A stretch of DNA of 9,145 nucleotides, from contig JAHELX010000225.1 in assembly GCA_024643945.1 (NCBI GenBank), forward strand, positions 1 to 9,145. The letters run 5' to 3'. The notes beneath the pieces are model-generated. The model saw nothing but the letters and a program-made list of their open reading frames with translations. It was not told the origin of the DNA and did not search any database. The DNA is from Anaerolineales bacterium. GTDB taxonomy: Bacteria; Chloroflexota; Anaerolineae; 4572-78; NAK82. Position numbers and translations under genes: made by a program. Numbering within the stretch: the stretch's first letter is position 1; every line of letters starts with the position of its first letter. Of this stretch, positions 1 through 7,023 are shown one piece after another.

Positions 1-579
1 ACTGAGGGACACCCATTGCCGCCTCGTCAGCGTCTCGGCCAGATTGCCGATCAAAATCATGAAAACCGGTATAATGGGCGCGCTGAGCAGCAAAACCAGG
101 CCGGAAAGGAAGTCCAGTGGAAAAACAAAAACCAAAACGGTCAGCGGCACCAGGGCGGCTAGAGCCAGTTGCGGCAGGTATTGGCTGAAGTAAGCATCCA
201 GCGCCTCGATCCCCTCCACGGCGGTATTGACCAGTTCCCCGCTGCGCTCGCCGCGTGCATAGGTGGGCCCCAGCTTCAACAGATGGCTGAGGAGTCGTTG
301 ACGCAGCTCGTGTTTGACCTGGCCGGCCACGCGCTGGGCAGTTACCTCGCTGGCCCAGGATAACCCGGCTCGCCCCAGGCCCAGGATTAGCAGCGCGAAG
401 AGCAACGATTGCACTTCGCCCAAAGATTTCCCCGCCAGGAAAACCTGGTTGACCACTCGACTCAAGTAAAGGGCCTGCCAGACGAGCAAGATGCCCGCCA
501 GCAGGCCCATCCCCACCGTTAAAGCCAAGTCAGTGCGCACTGCCTGGGCCTGGCGCACAAGCCGCTTGTCCAGGTTCAT
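1..579 (-). CDS. cydD: CydD, ABC exporter half-subunit for cytochrome bd assembly (N-terminal part, cut by window edge)
   Basis: The reading frame is open from the ATG at 577-579 to the window edge, giving 193 residues beginning MNLDKRLVRQAQAVR. CydD is one half of the heterodimeric CydDC inner-membrane ABC transporter, which exports glutathione/cysteine (and is proposed to act on heme) and is required for cytochrome bd maturation. Only the transmembrane domain is visible: hydrophobic stretches at about residues 19-45 and 56-72, and a hairpin at about 134-180. The segment MILIGNLAETLTRRQW (about 174-189) is typical of CydD, and TAVEGIEALDAYFSQYLPQ is the usual type-1 ABC exporter intracellular helix region. 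The ATPase domain would lie left of the window. It starts 31 bases after the cydB stop on the same strand, which supports one operon; cydC is expected next. No strong Shine-Dalgarno precedes the ATG, so the start is the likeliest but not certain. A CydC or generic ABC identity is less likely given the motif and position. Confidence 0.88.
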   Translation of the reverse strand, partial: MNLDKRLVRQAQAVRTDLALTVGMGLLAGILLVWQALYLSRVVNQVFLAGKSLGEVQSLLFALLILGLGRAGLSWASEVTAQRVAGQVKHELRQRLLSHLLKLGPTYARGERSGELVNTAVEGIEALDAYFSQYLPQLALAALVPLTVLVFVFPLDFLSGLVLLLSAPIIPVFMILIGNLAETLTRRQWVSLS

Positions 580-610
580 CTGTGACGCCTGCGGGCAGTT
601 GAGACCAGGA

Positions 611-1624
611 TCAATATTCTAGCTCTTGCTCGCGTCCAACCCGCTCACGGAAAACCCAATAACTCCAACCCTGGTAGAGCAGGACGATGGGCACGAAGAT
701 GGCAGCGACGATGCTCATCACCGTCAGCGTATAATGGCTGGAGGAGGCGTTGTAGATAGTCAAGCTCCAATCCGGGTTAAGGCTGGAGACCATCAAGCGA
801 GGATAGAGTCCCAATGTAATTGTAGCCGCCGAACACACGATGGTCAATCCCGTCATCACAAAGGCCCAACCATGGTAGCGGCGGTTGACGAACCAGCCAG
901 ACGACAACAGAGCCGCTCCAGCGGCGATCGGGACCACCCCCGGGTTCACGCCCAGGCGCGTGAACATGTCGGTGGCAAAATAGCCGGCAATCACATAGAG
1001 GAAGACCAACACCACGGTAGGCAACCATAGCCTGGTTGCTGCTGCGTGAGCTCTTTCCATGACCTCGCCGTTGGTCTTGAGACTCAAAAAGACGGCGCCG
1101 TGCAAGGTAAAGGCCGAAAGAGCCGCCAAACCTCCCGACAAGGCATACGGATTCAGCAGAGTCCAAAAGGTGCCTACGTACTCCATATTGGCATCAATAG
1201 GCACGCCCTGGATGAGGTTGCCAAAAGCCACACCCCACAGCAGCGATGGCACCAAACTGCCGATGAAGATCATCCAGTCCCACACAGTGCGCCAGGTGGG
1301 GTTTTTATCTTTGCTACGGAACTCAAAGGCGACCCCACGCACAATGAGGGCCACCAGCATCAGAAACAAAGCCAGGTAGAAGCCGCTGAACATTGTGGCG
1401 TACCAGTGAGGAAAGGCAGCAAACATGGCACCGCCGGCGGTGATCAGCCAAACCTCGTTGCCATCCCAAAAAGGACCAATGGTATTGATGATTATGCGGC
1501 GGTCGGTGTCGTCCTTGCCCAAAAAGGGCAACAAAATACCCACACCGAAGTCAAACCCTTCCAGAAAGAAATAGCCGATAAACAGCACCGAGATTAGCAC
1601 AAACCAGAGTGTGTTCAGATCCAT
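611..1624 (-). CDS. cydB: Cytochrome bd quinol oxidase subunit II (CydB)
   Basis: This is a complete 337-residue protein, the normal length for CydB, the structural partner of CydA in the membrane cytochrome bd oxidase that reduces oxygen to water with quinol as donor. It is hydrophobic throughout with about eight to nine membrane helices. Hallmarks are EGFDFGVG (residues 22-29, including D25) and GPFWDGNEVWLI (50-61, including D54), the conserved acidic and tryptophan motifs near the N-terminus of CydB/AppB. The C-terminus is short and charged (REQELEY). The start is fixed by a GGAGG ribosome-binding site six bases upstream (minus strand, about 1631-1635). It lies 123 bases downstream of cydA and 31 bases before cydD. 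There is no sign of damage. Whether it belongs to the classical quinol or the cyanide-insensitive subgroup cannot be settled by eye. Confidence 0.96.
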   Translation of the reverse strand: MDLNTLWFVLISVLFIGYFFLEGFDFGVGILLPFLGKDDTDRRIIINTIGPFWDGNEVWLITAGGAMFAAFPHWYATMFSGFYLALFLMLVALIVRGVAFEFRSKDKNPTWRTVWDWMIFIGSLVPSLLWGVAFGNLIQGVPIDANMEYVGTFWTLLNPYALSGGLAALSAFTLHGAVFLSLKTNGEVMERAHAAATRLWLPTVVLVFLYVIAGYFATDMFTRLGVNPGVVPIAAGAALLSSGWFVNRRYHGWAFVMTGLTIVCSAATITLGLYPRLMVSSLNPDWSLTIYNASSSHYTLTVMSIVAAIFVPIVLLYQGWSYWVFRERVGREQELEY

Positions 1625-1747
1625 GGTAAACCTCCATCACTTTCAATAAGCCCTTCTGGGGAAGAAGTGGCTTCTTTGTACTTGTCCCATAATATCTTTG
1701 CACGTTAATCGGCAAATCAGGTGTAAACTGATGGCAAAAGTGCCAGA
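1625..1747 (-). other. cydA-cydB intercistronic spacer with three small hairpins
   Basis: This 123-base spacer holds three short inverted repeats: 1732-1736 with 1741-1745 (TGGCA/TGCCA, 4-base loop), 1716-1720 with 1728-1732 (ATCAG/CTGAT, 7-base loop; it shares one base with the first), and 1662-1667 with 1671-1676 (AAGAAG/CTTCTT, 3-base loop). None is followed by a T-run on the minus strand, so they are not convincing intrinsic terminators. They could stabilise or process the mRNA between the two subunits. The only open frame in the spacer is about 15 codons with no ribosome-binding site and no resemblance to CydX. Confidence 0.4.
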
Positions 1748-3103
1748 CTATTTCTGGACAAGTGCTTTGCCTGTGTCTGAGCTCCTGGCGTATTTGGCCA
1801 GCAGGTAAACGTCCGCCACCATCAAAACACCGTAGAGCAGGGTAAAGCCCACGAGCGAGAGAAGCACTGTCCCTGTCGAGACGCCGGGCGAAACGGAATC
1901 GGCCGTCTTTTTCAAGCCATATACAATCCATGGCTGACGGCCCAGTTCGGTCATGAGCCAGCCGGAGGTGTTAGCGATGTAGGGTAAGAGGATAGCCGGG
2001 ATGAGCAATTTTAAGTATCGACGCTTTGGCTCAAATTGACCTTTCATCACCAGATATAGGCCATAGAGAGCCATAAAGGCCATCAAGAAGCCGGCTCCCA
2101 CCATAAAGCGGAAGGTCCAATAGGTAAGAGCCACGGGCGGCACGTAATCACCAGGGCCATATTTCTGCACATATTCAGCCTGAAGCTGATTGATGCCCTG
2201 GACTTCACCTGTGAACCGGTTGTACGCCAGGAGACTCAACAAGCCGGGGATGCGGATAGCAAAGACGTCGCGCCGGTCCCGCTCATTACCCACGGTGAAT
2301 AGCGAAAGGGATGCAGGATTCTCACTATCCCATAGCGCTTCGGCGGCGGCCAACTTCATGGGCTGAATCTGCACGACGTGTTGAGCCTGCGAATGCCCTA
2401 TCAGGATCACCAAGACAGTGCCAATCACCCCATAAATCACGGCTGCCTGGAAGGAACGCCGGAAAAGATCCAGATCGCTGCTCTTCCTCAACAAGTGATA
2501 GGCACTGATGCCCAGCACGAAGAAAGCGGCTGTCGTGATCCCGGCTGTCACCACGTGAGGGAATTGCCCCCAAATGTTGGGATTGGTGATCAAGGCAAAG
2601 AAGTCCGCCATCTCGGCCCGCTCGTTGCGCAAGACAAAGCCTACCGGCTGCTGCATAAACGAGTTGGCGATCAAGATCCAGAGGGCGGAAAGGTTGGAAC
2701 CAATGGCCACCAGCCAGATTGTCGCAGCGTGTAGCCGCTTGGACAGTTTATCCCAGCCAAAGAGCCAGATTCCGAGAAAAGTGGACTCCAGGAAGAAGGC
2801 CAGCAAGGCCTCGATAGCCAGCGGCGCGCCAAAAACATCTCCCACAAAGCGTGCATATTCCGACCAGTTCATGCCGAATTGGAATTCTTGCACAATACCG
2901 GTCACCACGCCCATCGCAAAGTTGATCAAGAAGAGCGTTCCCCAGAATTGGGCCATACGCTTGTAGGTCTCATCTCCTGTGCGCACATAGACCGTCTCCA
3001 TGATCGCCACCAGGATCGAGAGGCCTAACGTTAGGGGGACAAAGAAAAAGTGGTATACAGTCGTGATGGCAAATTGCAATCGCGATAGCAAAAGTGGATC
3101 CAT
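1748..3103 (-). CDS. cydA: Cytochrome bd quinol oxidase subunit I (CydA), short Q-loop type
   Basis: This is a complete 451-residue heme-bearing catalytic subunit of cytochrome bd, which oxidises quinol and reduces oxygen at the cytoplasmic membrane. Residues matching the E. coli set by motif are H18 (high-spin heme ligand), E98 and E106 (FGAPLAIEALLAFFLES), H183 (GQFPHV) and M334 (YWTFRFMVG) as the heme b558 ligands, R332, K250 and E255 in the quinol loop (PMKLAAAEALW), and the signature GRQPW at 388-392. About nine membrane helices are visible. The loop between about residues 258 and 322 is short, as in the Q-loop-short subfamily, and lacks the C-terminal insertion of E. coli CydA. A GGGAGG ribosome-binding site lies about nine bases upstream (complement of 3112-3118), which supports the ATG. 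It is first gene of cydA-cydB-cydD. A Rex-like box at 3146-3163 suggests NADH/NAD-responsive repression. Confidence 0.97.
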   Translation of the reverse strand: MDPLLLSRLQFAITTVYHFFFVPLTLGLSILVAIMETVYVRTGDETYKRMAQFWGTLFLINFAMGVVTGIVQEFQFGMNWSEYARFVGDVFGAPLAIEALLAFFLESTFLGIWLFGWDKLSKRLHAATIWLVAIGSNLSALWILIANSFMQQPVGFVLRNERAEMADFFALITNPNIWGQFPHVVTAGITTAAFFVLGISAYHLLRKSSDLDLFRRSFQAAVIYGVIGTVLVILIGHSQAQHVVQIQPMKLAAAEALWDSENPASLSLFTVGNERDRRDVFAIRIPGLLSLLAYNRFTGEVQGINQLQAEYVQKYGPGDYVPPVALTYWTFRFMVGAGFLMAFMALYGLYLVMKGQFEPKRRYLKLLIPAILLPYIANTSGWLMTELGRQPWIVYGLKKTADSVSPGVSTGTVLLSLVGFTLLYGVLMVADVYLLAKYARSSDTGKALVQK

Positions 3104-3145
3104 AGTTTTAACCCTCCCACGGCTGTCCTGTCATATTGGCAAAGC

Positions 3146-3163
3146 TTGTGAATAAATTAACAC
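3146..3163. promoter_or_regulatory. Rex-type redox repressor box upstream of cydA
   Basis: The 18-mer TTGTGAATAAATTAACAC matches the Rex consensus TTGTGAA-N4-TTCACAA at 12 of 14 fixed positions; the left arm is perfect and the right arm differs at two bases. It lies 43-60 bases upstream of the cydA start codon. Rex senses NADH/NAD+ and is a known regulator of cydAB in Gram-positive bacteria. The match is seen in the sequence; function is inferred from the location. Confidence 0.6.
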
Positions 3164-3178
3164 ATGCCATAACTGCTC

Positions 3179-3193
3179 AGGTGCCCAGCACTT
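3179..3193. repeat. REP-like 15-mer, copy 1 (inverted relative to copy 2)
   Basis: The sequence AGGTGCCCAGCACTT is an imperfect palindrome. Its reverse complement matches the copy at 3259-3273 at 14 of 15 positions. On the minus strand it would lie between the candidate cydA -10 and the Rex box, so it may be transcribed as a small hairpin in the cydA leader. Confidence 0.5.
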
Positions 3194-3206
3194 TTGCGAC
3201 CTCTAT

Positions 3207-3212
3207 AATATA
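3207..3212 (-). promoter_or_regulatory. Candidate -10 element for cydA
   Basis: TATATT on the minus strand matches the -10 consensus at five of six positions within a very AT-rich patch. No good -35 hexamer is found at 16-18 bases (TGGGCT at 17). If used, the leader would be about 95 bases long and would include the Rex box downstream of the start site. This is weak evidence. Confidence 0.25.
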
Positions 3213-3258
3213 ATTTGGTGTCCAATAACAGCCCAGACGCAACTTATTCTGGCAAATT

Positions 3259-3273
3259 AAGTGCCGGGCACCT
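3259..3273. repeat. REP-like 15-mer, copy 2
   Basis: AAGTGCCGGGCACCT contains the perfect core GTGCC-G-GGCAC and is bracketed by TTAA on both sides (3257-3260 and 3273-3276). Together with copy 1, 65 bases away in opposite orientation, it resembles a paired REP/BIME-type extragenic element. Confidence 0.5.
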
Positions 3274-3421
3274 TAAAGCTGATGATCAACTCTCACTTTT
3301 CGTGCCTGCGCAGTGAGTAGGAAAAAGATACCACATTAGAAGGCGGGTGTCAAAACAAAACTGGATTGAACTATTCCAACGGGGTGTCAGCGACATTCAT
3401 AGGCGGGGCAGAAACGTGGAG

Positions 3422-3450
3422 TTCCATTCTCAAGCAAATTATTGTAAAAT
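3422..3450 (+). promoter_or_regulatory. Weak candidate promoter for the M50 protease operon
   Basis: TAAAAT (3445-3450) is a five-of-six match to the -10 consensus and follows TTCCAT (3422-3427) at exactly 17 bases, but that -35 matches only two of six positions. It would start transcription about 40 bases before the protease ATG. It is plausible only because the AT-rich stretch is in the right place. Confidence 0.2.
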
Positions 3451-3511
3451 GGAGGCGATAGAAATCGACGAATTGACCAGGAGCAAAGGCATGGCCCAAT
3501 GCAACAGATAG
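3449..3511 (+). CDS. Possible 20-codon leader peptide overlapping the protease start
   Basis: An ATG at 3449 opens a 20-residue frame (MEAIEIDELTRSKG followed by MAQCNR) that ends at TAG 3509-3511, 10 bases after the protease ATG at 3499. An internal ATG at 3491 in the same frame has the best ribosome-binding site of the area (AGGAG 3479-3483, seven bases upstream) but yields only MAQCNR. The arrangement would allow translational coupling or reinitiation onto the protease gene. No family is recognised, and the frame is short enough to be chance. Confidence 0.25.
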   Translation: MEAIEIDELTRSKGMAQCNR

Positions 3512-6500
3512 GTAGCGCCCTCGATGCTGAGACATATCCGGCGCGCCCCTACCCTCGACACTTCAACCTGTGGACCTGGGTGCGCGCCCAGGTGGATAAG
3601 GCCACATACCGGCCTCGGGCGACACCAGGGGTTGTTGAACGTGAGCTGACCGAAGATGGTCTAACTTACTACGTGCTCAAAAATCCCAGGCTGGGAACCT
3701 ACCTGAAATTGGGTGAAAAGGATCATACTCTCTGGGGCATGATGGACGGCTCGCGTACTGTCAAGGACCTGGTGGTAGCTTATTTTGAACGGTACAAGGC
3801 CTTCGCCTTCGGTCGGGTCAGCGCGCTGGTGGATGAGTTGCATGCCGAAGGCTTTTTGACCGACAAACCAGTGGGCGTTTACCGCCAGGCAGCACAGCAA
3901 CTGGCCGAACGCGACTGGTCTCATCGCTGGGGACGGCTGGCCCACGCCTTTTTGGAGCAGGAATTTTACGTAAAGGGTGTTGACCGGTATGTGACACTGG
4001 CCTACCGTCTGGGAGGGCGTGTTCTCTTTTTCAAGTCGGTGCTGGCAGCGTTGACAGTACTGGCATTGATCGGGTTTGTGGCCTTTGTGTGGTTGTTGGG
4101 TCAGGGGACCTACGCTATCCTGGCCCCAGACGATTCGACCGTACTGGGTTACATCGCTGGCCTGTTGGCGTTGCTCCTCATCAACATGGTGATGATCTTT
4201 ATCCACGAGTCGGCCCACGCGCTTACCACCAAGCACTTTGGGCGGGAGGTACGACGTGGCGGGGCGATGATTTATTACGGCATGCCCGCTTTCTTCGTAG
4301 ACACTGTGGATATCTGGCTGGAGCCGAAGCGCCGGCGTATCGCCGTGTCGTGGGCCGGACCCCATTCGGAACTGATCGTGGCCGGGTTGTGCAGCTTGCT
4401 GGCTATGGGGGTAGCAGATCCTGCCAGTCTGGCAGGGGCATTACTCTTCAAGGCAGCCTTCCTGGGCTATTTCAGCGTCTTCGTCAACCTGAATCCGCTG
4501 CTGGAATTGGACGGGTATTTCATCCTGAGCGACTGGCTGGGGATCCCCATGCTGCGCCAGCGGTCATTCGCCTTCATCCGGGAGGAATTACCGGGCAAGG
4601 CGTTGGCTTGGGTCCGCCCAAGGCTACACGCAGAAGCCGGGTTTCTTCCGAGACCGAGAAACCCGGCTTCTGAGGAGCAGGAAGGGCAACAACGGAGAGC
4701 AACCTTCACCCGCGATGAGATCATTTTCACCGTCTTCGGCGGATTGGCAGCGCTCTACACCGCCTATGCGCTGGTGATCGCGGTCTACTTTTGGCAAACA
4801 CGCATCTCGAAGGTGTTACTGGATGTGTGGAATAAAGATCCGGCGTTGATCTTCAAGCCACTGGTAGCCTTGCTGGTGACGTTGGTGGTCGTGCCGGTGA
4901 CGCTGGCCCTGGGCGCGACACTGTGGAACGGCGGTCGGCGGCTGGCCGATTGGCTGGAGCGACGTCATTTCTTTGAGCGTGAGAGTCACGTGGCGCTGGC
5001 AGTCACCAGCGGGCTGGCTTTGATGCTGGTGGGGCCGGTGCTGGTCGGCGGCGCGATGCGCCTGGCAACGCTGGTAGGAGCATCGATACTCCTGGCCGGA
5101 TTGGCCGTCTGGACACTGACCCTCACCGCGCGGCAATATGCAGGAGCAGAATTCCGGGCGACATTTTGGGGGTTGATCCTGACAGCCGCCTCGTTGCTCA
5201 TAGGCGCAATTCTGCGCGGATTACACCTCGCGTTGATACCAGGACCTTTGCATCAATTAGCACTCGACACCGGTTTGCTCGTCCAGCAATTAGCCGCCGT
5301 GGGTCTGCTGATAGCCGGAGTTCGGTCGCTGGTGAGGGTAAACCTGGCGCGTGGGCCAACCTGGGAACGAGCGGCCATCGTCGGGCTACTGGCGTTGGGC
5401 TTTGTGATTATGTTGCCCGTTGCCCGCTGGACGGCAGGCTGGCGGCTGCTCGAAGCCATTCCGGCCGTTGCCTCGGCCTATTTCACCCTGGTCTTCCTGG
5501 CCCTCATTTTGCCGACGGTGACTGCCTATGCCAGGACACACTTCTTCATCCCCTGGACCACTCTGGTACTGGGTGCCAGCGTGTTGGGCATACTGAACAT
5601 AGCCCGCACAGCTCCGGCCTGGCCGGCAGAAGCGACAGGTGACGCCTGGTTGGAACTGGCGACGGCCGCGCTATGGGGAATAGGCGGGCTGACCTACGTC
5701 ACGGCCGGAGGCCGGCTGCACTTCCCCGGCGCCCACTGGAGTCACGGCATAACCCTTTCAGAGGAAGAGCGGCTGCGGGTGGCCTTTGCCCACTTTTTCC
5801 AGACACTGTTTGTGGGCTTTCGCATCACCTTCGGCGCCATGCGCGCCCAGGCAGTGGACGACGAACTGGAGGTCATCTCTGTCACTGCCAACTGGGATGT
5901 GGAGATTGATGCCGGTCGTGTACGCGACGAACTCGACCTGAGTCAGATAAGCATCTTGCAGCAGGCAGATCGCTACCGGGAGGTACTGTCGAAGACGATG
6001 GATTTGATGGACGATTGGGCCGGCAGCCTCTTAACAGCGCGCATAGCCCAGGCGGCCTACGACAGCCTGGCGTGGCCTGAACGAGAGACGTTAGGGCGTT
6101 ACGTGTTGGCTGGCACCGCCTGGGGTGGGACCATCGCGGACCAGTTCGCCTCGGCCTGGGATGAACGCGACCGGCTACTGCGCGCCGTACCCTTCTTGGC
6201 GGGGTTGAGCAGTCGCGCCTTCTATCTTCTTCAGGCCGCACTGAGGTATGAAAAAGTGCCGGCCGGCCGAACTCTGGCCCGAGGGGGAACGCCCATTCGC
6301 CGCTTCGTGCTAATTCAGTCGGGGGAGGTGCAGGTCTGGCAGCCTGATCAGGCTGGCGGCCAAGAACGGCTTGCTGGCGAGTTGCAGATGGGGGGGACCT
6401 TTGGTTTCGAGGTATTCGTAGGTGGGGGGATCCACCTTGCAACGTATCGGGCTTGGATTGACACCGAAATCTTGACCGTCTCAGCCGCCGAGGCAGCGCA

Positions 6501-7008
6501 CCTACGCCGGTCCGGGGTAGAGATAGAGACTCACGTGACCGGTGCCCTGTCGGTGACCCGACTGCTGAGCCAAATGCCGATTTTCGCCCATCTCAGTCCG
6601 CAGCAGATTGGTGCACTGGCGGGACACATGGAGCGCTTACACGTGGACGCCGGGCAGGTCATCGTTCGGCAGGGAGAGCCGCGCCATCACTTTTACGTAA
6701 TCCTGGAAGGAGAGGTCACAACCAGCGTGCGCGATAAAGCAGGCAACGGCGAGATGCCTGGGGACGAGGTGGTGGTCGCTCGCCTGGGGCGAGGCGAACA
6801 TTTCGGCGAGACGGCGCTCTACACCGACCAACCCTATTCCGCTACCTGCCGGGCTGAGACACCGGTGGAATTGTTGGCGCTGGACGAGCCAACCTTCGAC
6901 CAACTGGTTGCGTCCAGCACGCGGATGGCGCATTACGTGGAGCAGGTTTCCAGCGGCCGGACGTTAGACACACGGCGCAAGCTGGGCCTGAAAGCAGTCG
7001 TGTCGTAA
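3499..7008 (+). CDS. PqqD-like / M50 site-2-protease / tandem cNMP-binding-like fusion membrane protein
   Basis: This is a 1169-residue polytopic membrane protein. Residues about 50-122 form a PqqD-like winged-helix domain, the RRE fold that binds leader peptides in RiPP pathways. A first helix (about 175-200) leads to the M50 core: HESAH at 236-240 (HExxH) and NPLLELDG at 332-339 with D338 as third zinc ligand, so the metal site looks intact. About ten further hydrophobic segments follow between 405 and 738, more than a minimal site-2 protease needs. After a soluble helical linker (745-895) come two cyclic-nucleotide-binding-like domains, about 896-1002 and 1024-1140. The second has FGETAL at 1102-1107, but the phosphate-binding Arg is Tyr1113; the first is more degenerate. 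The nearest described family is 'putative peptide zinc metalloprotease' (YydH-like). The substrate is unknown. ATG 3499 is the only ATG/GTG/TTG in frame after the upstream stop at 3445; its ribosome-binding site is weak (AAAGG, nine bases upstream). A palindromic repeat is embedded at residues 378-392. Confidence 0.9.
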   Translation: MQQIGSALDAETYPARPYPRHFNLWTWVRAQVDKATYRPRATPGVVERELTEDGLTYYVLKNPRLGTYLKLGEKDHTLWGMMDGSRTVKDLVVAYFERYKAFAFGRVSALVDELHAEGFLTDKPVGVYRQAAQQLAERDWSHRWGRLAHAFLEQEFYVKGVDRYVTLAYRLGGRVLFFKSVLAALTVLALIGFVAFVWLLGQGTYAILAPDDSTVLGYIAGLLALLLINMVMIFIHESAHALTTKHFGREVRRGGAMIYYGMPAFFVDTVDIWLEPKRRRIAVSWAGPHSELIVAGLCSLLAMGVADPASLAGALLFKAAFLGYFSVFVNLNPLLELDGYFILSDWLGIPMLRQRSFAFIREELPGKALAWVRPRLHAEAGFLPRPRNPASEEQEGQQRRATFTRDEIIFTVFGGLAALYTAYALVIAVYFWQTRISKVLLDVWNKDPALIFKPLVALLVTLVVVPVTLALGATLWNGGRRLADWLERRHFFERESHVALAVTSGLALMLVGPVLVGGAMRLATLVGASILLAGLAVWTLTLTARQYAGAEFRATFWGLILTAASLLIGAILRGLHLALIPGPLHQLALDTGLLVQQLAAVGLLIAGVRSLVRVNLARGPTWERAAIVGLLALGFVIMLPVARWTAGWRLLEAIPAVASAYFTLVFLALILPTVTAYARTHFFIPWTTLVLGASVLGILNIARTAPAWPAEATGDAWLELATAALWGIGGLTYVTAGGRLHFPGAHWSHGITLSEEERLRVAFAHFFQTLFVGFRITFGAMRAQAVDDELEVISVTANWDVEIDAGRVRDELDLSQISILQQADRYREVLSKTMDLMDDWAGSLLTARIAQAAYDSLAWPERETLGRYVLAGTAWGGTIADQFASAWDERDRLLRAVPFLAGLSSRAFYLLQAALRYEKVPAGRTLARGGTPIRRFVLIQSGEVQVWQPDQAGGQERLAGELQMGGTFGFEVFVGGGIHLATYRAWIDTEILTVSAAEAAHLRRSGVEIETHVTGALSVTRLLSQMPIFAHLSPQQIGALAGHMERLHVDAGQVIVRQGEPRHHFYVILEGEVTTSVRDKAGNGEMPGDEVVVARLGRGEHFGETALYTDQPYSATCRAETPVELLALDEPTFDQLVASSTRMAHYVEQVSSGRTLDTRRKLGLKAVVS
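4631..4672. repeat. Palindromic element inside the M50 gene (16-bp perfect arms, 10-base loop)
   Basis: The left arm CAGAAGCCGGGTTTCT (4631-4646) and right arm AGAAACCCGGCTTCTG (4657-4672) are exact reverse complements around the loop TCCGAGACCG. The element keeps the reading frame and encodes about residues 378-392 (EAGFLPRPRNPASE-like), a polar proline/arginine linker between the M50 LDG helix region and the next membrane helix at about 405. Dispersed palindromes of this kind within coding sequence resemble the in-frame palindromic elements described in Rickettsia. The location in a flexible loop suggests an insertion tolerated by the protein. Confidence 0.75.
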
Positions 7009-7023
7009 CTAACGGAGGATGCT

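Larger units (their letters stand above)
3104..3498. promoter_or_regulatory. Divergent intergenic region between cydA and the M50 protease gene
   Basis: These 395 bases separate two divergently read transcription units and should contain both promoters. Listed separately are a Rex-like box (3146-3163), two REP-like 15-mers in opposite orientation (3179-3193 and 3259-3273), a weak minus-strand -10 candidate at 3207-3212, and a 20-codon frame entering the protease gene (3449-3511). The region is clearly more AT-rich than the flanking genes. No RNA gene and no convincing rho-independent terminator is visible. Confidence 0.6.

Noticed and set aside
169..363. 64-codon plus-strand frame
   Set aside because: It is antisense to cydD, whose minus-strand protein is recognisable over the whole stretch.
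1625..1747. Possible CydX-like small subunit gene
   Set aside because: The only frame is about 15 codons, lacks a hydrophobic helix and lacks a ribosome-binding site.
3204..3214. Two overlapping perfect TATAAT hexamers on the plus strand
   Set aside because: No -35 hexamer or extended -10 is found at a workable distance, and the protease start is nearly 300 bases away; the patch is simply AT-rich.
5882..6442. 186-codon minus-strand frame
   Set aside because: It lies wholly inside the protease gene on the opposite strand, is rich in Arg/Pro as expected for an antisense shadow of GC-rich code, and has no motifs.
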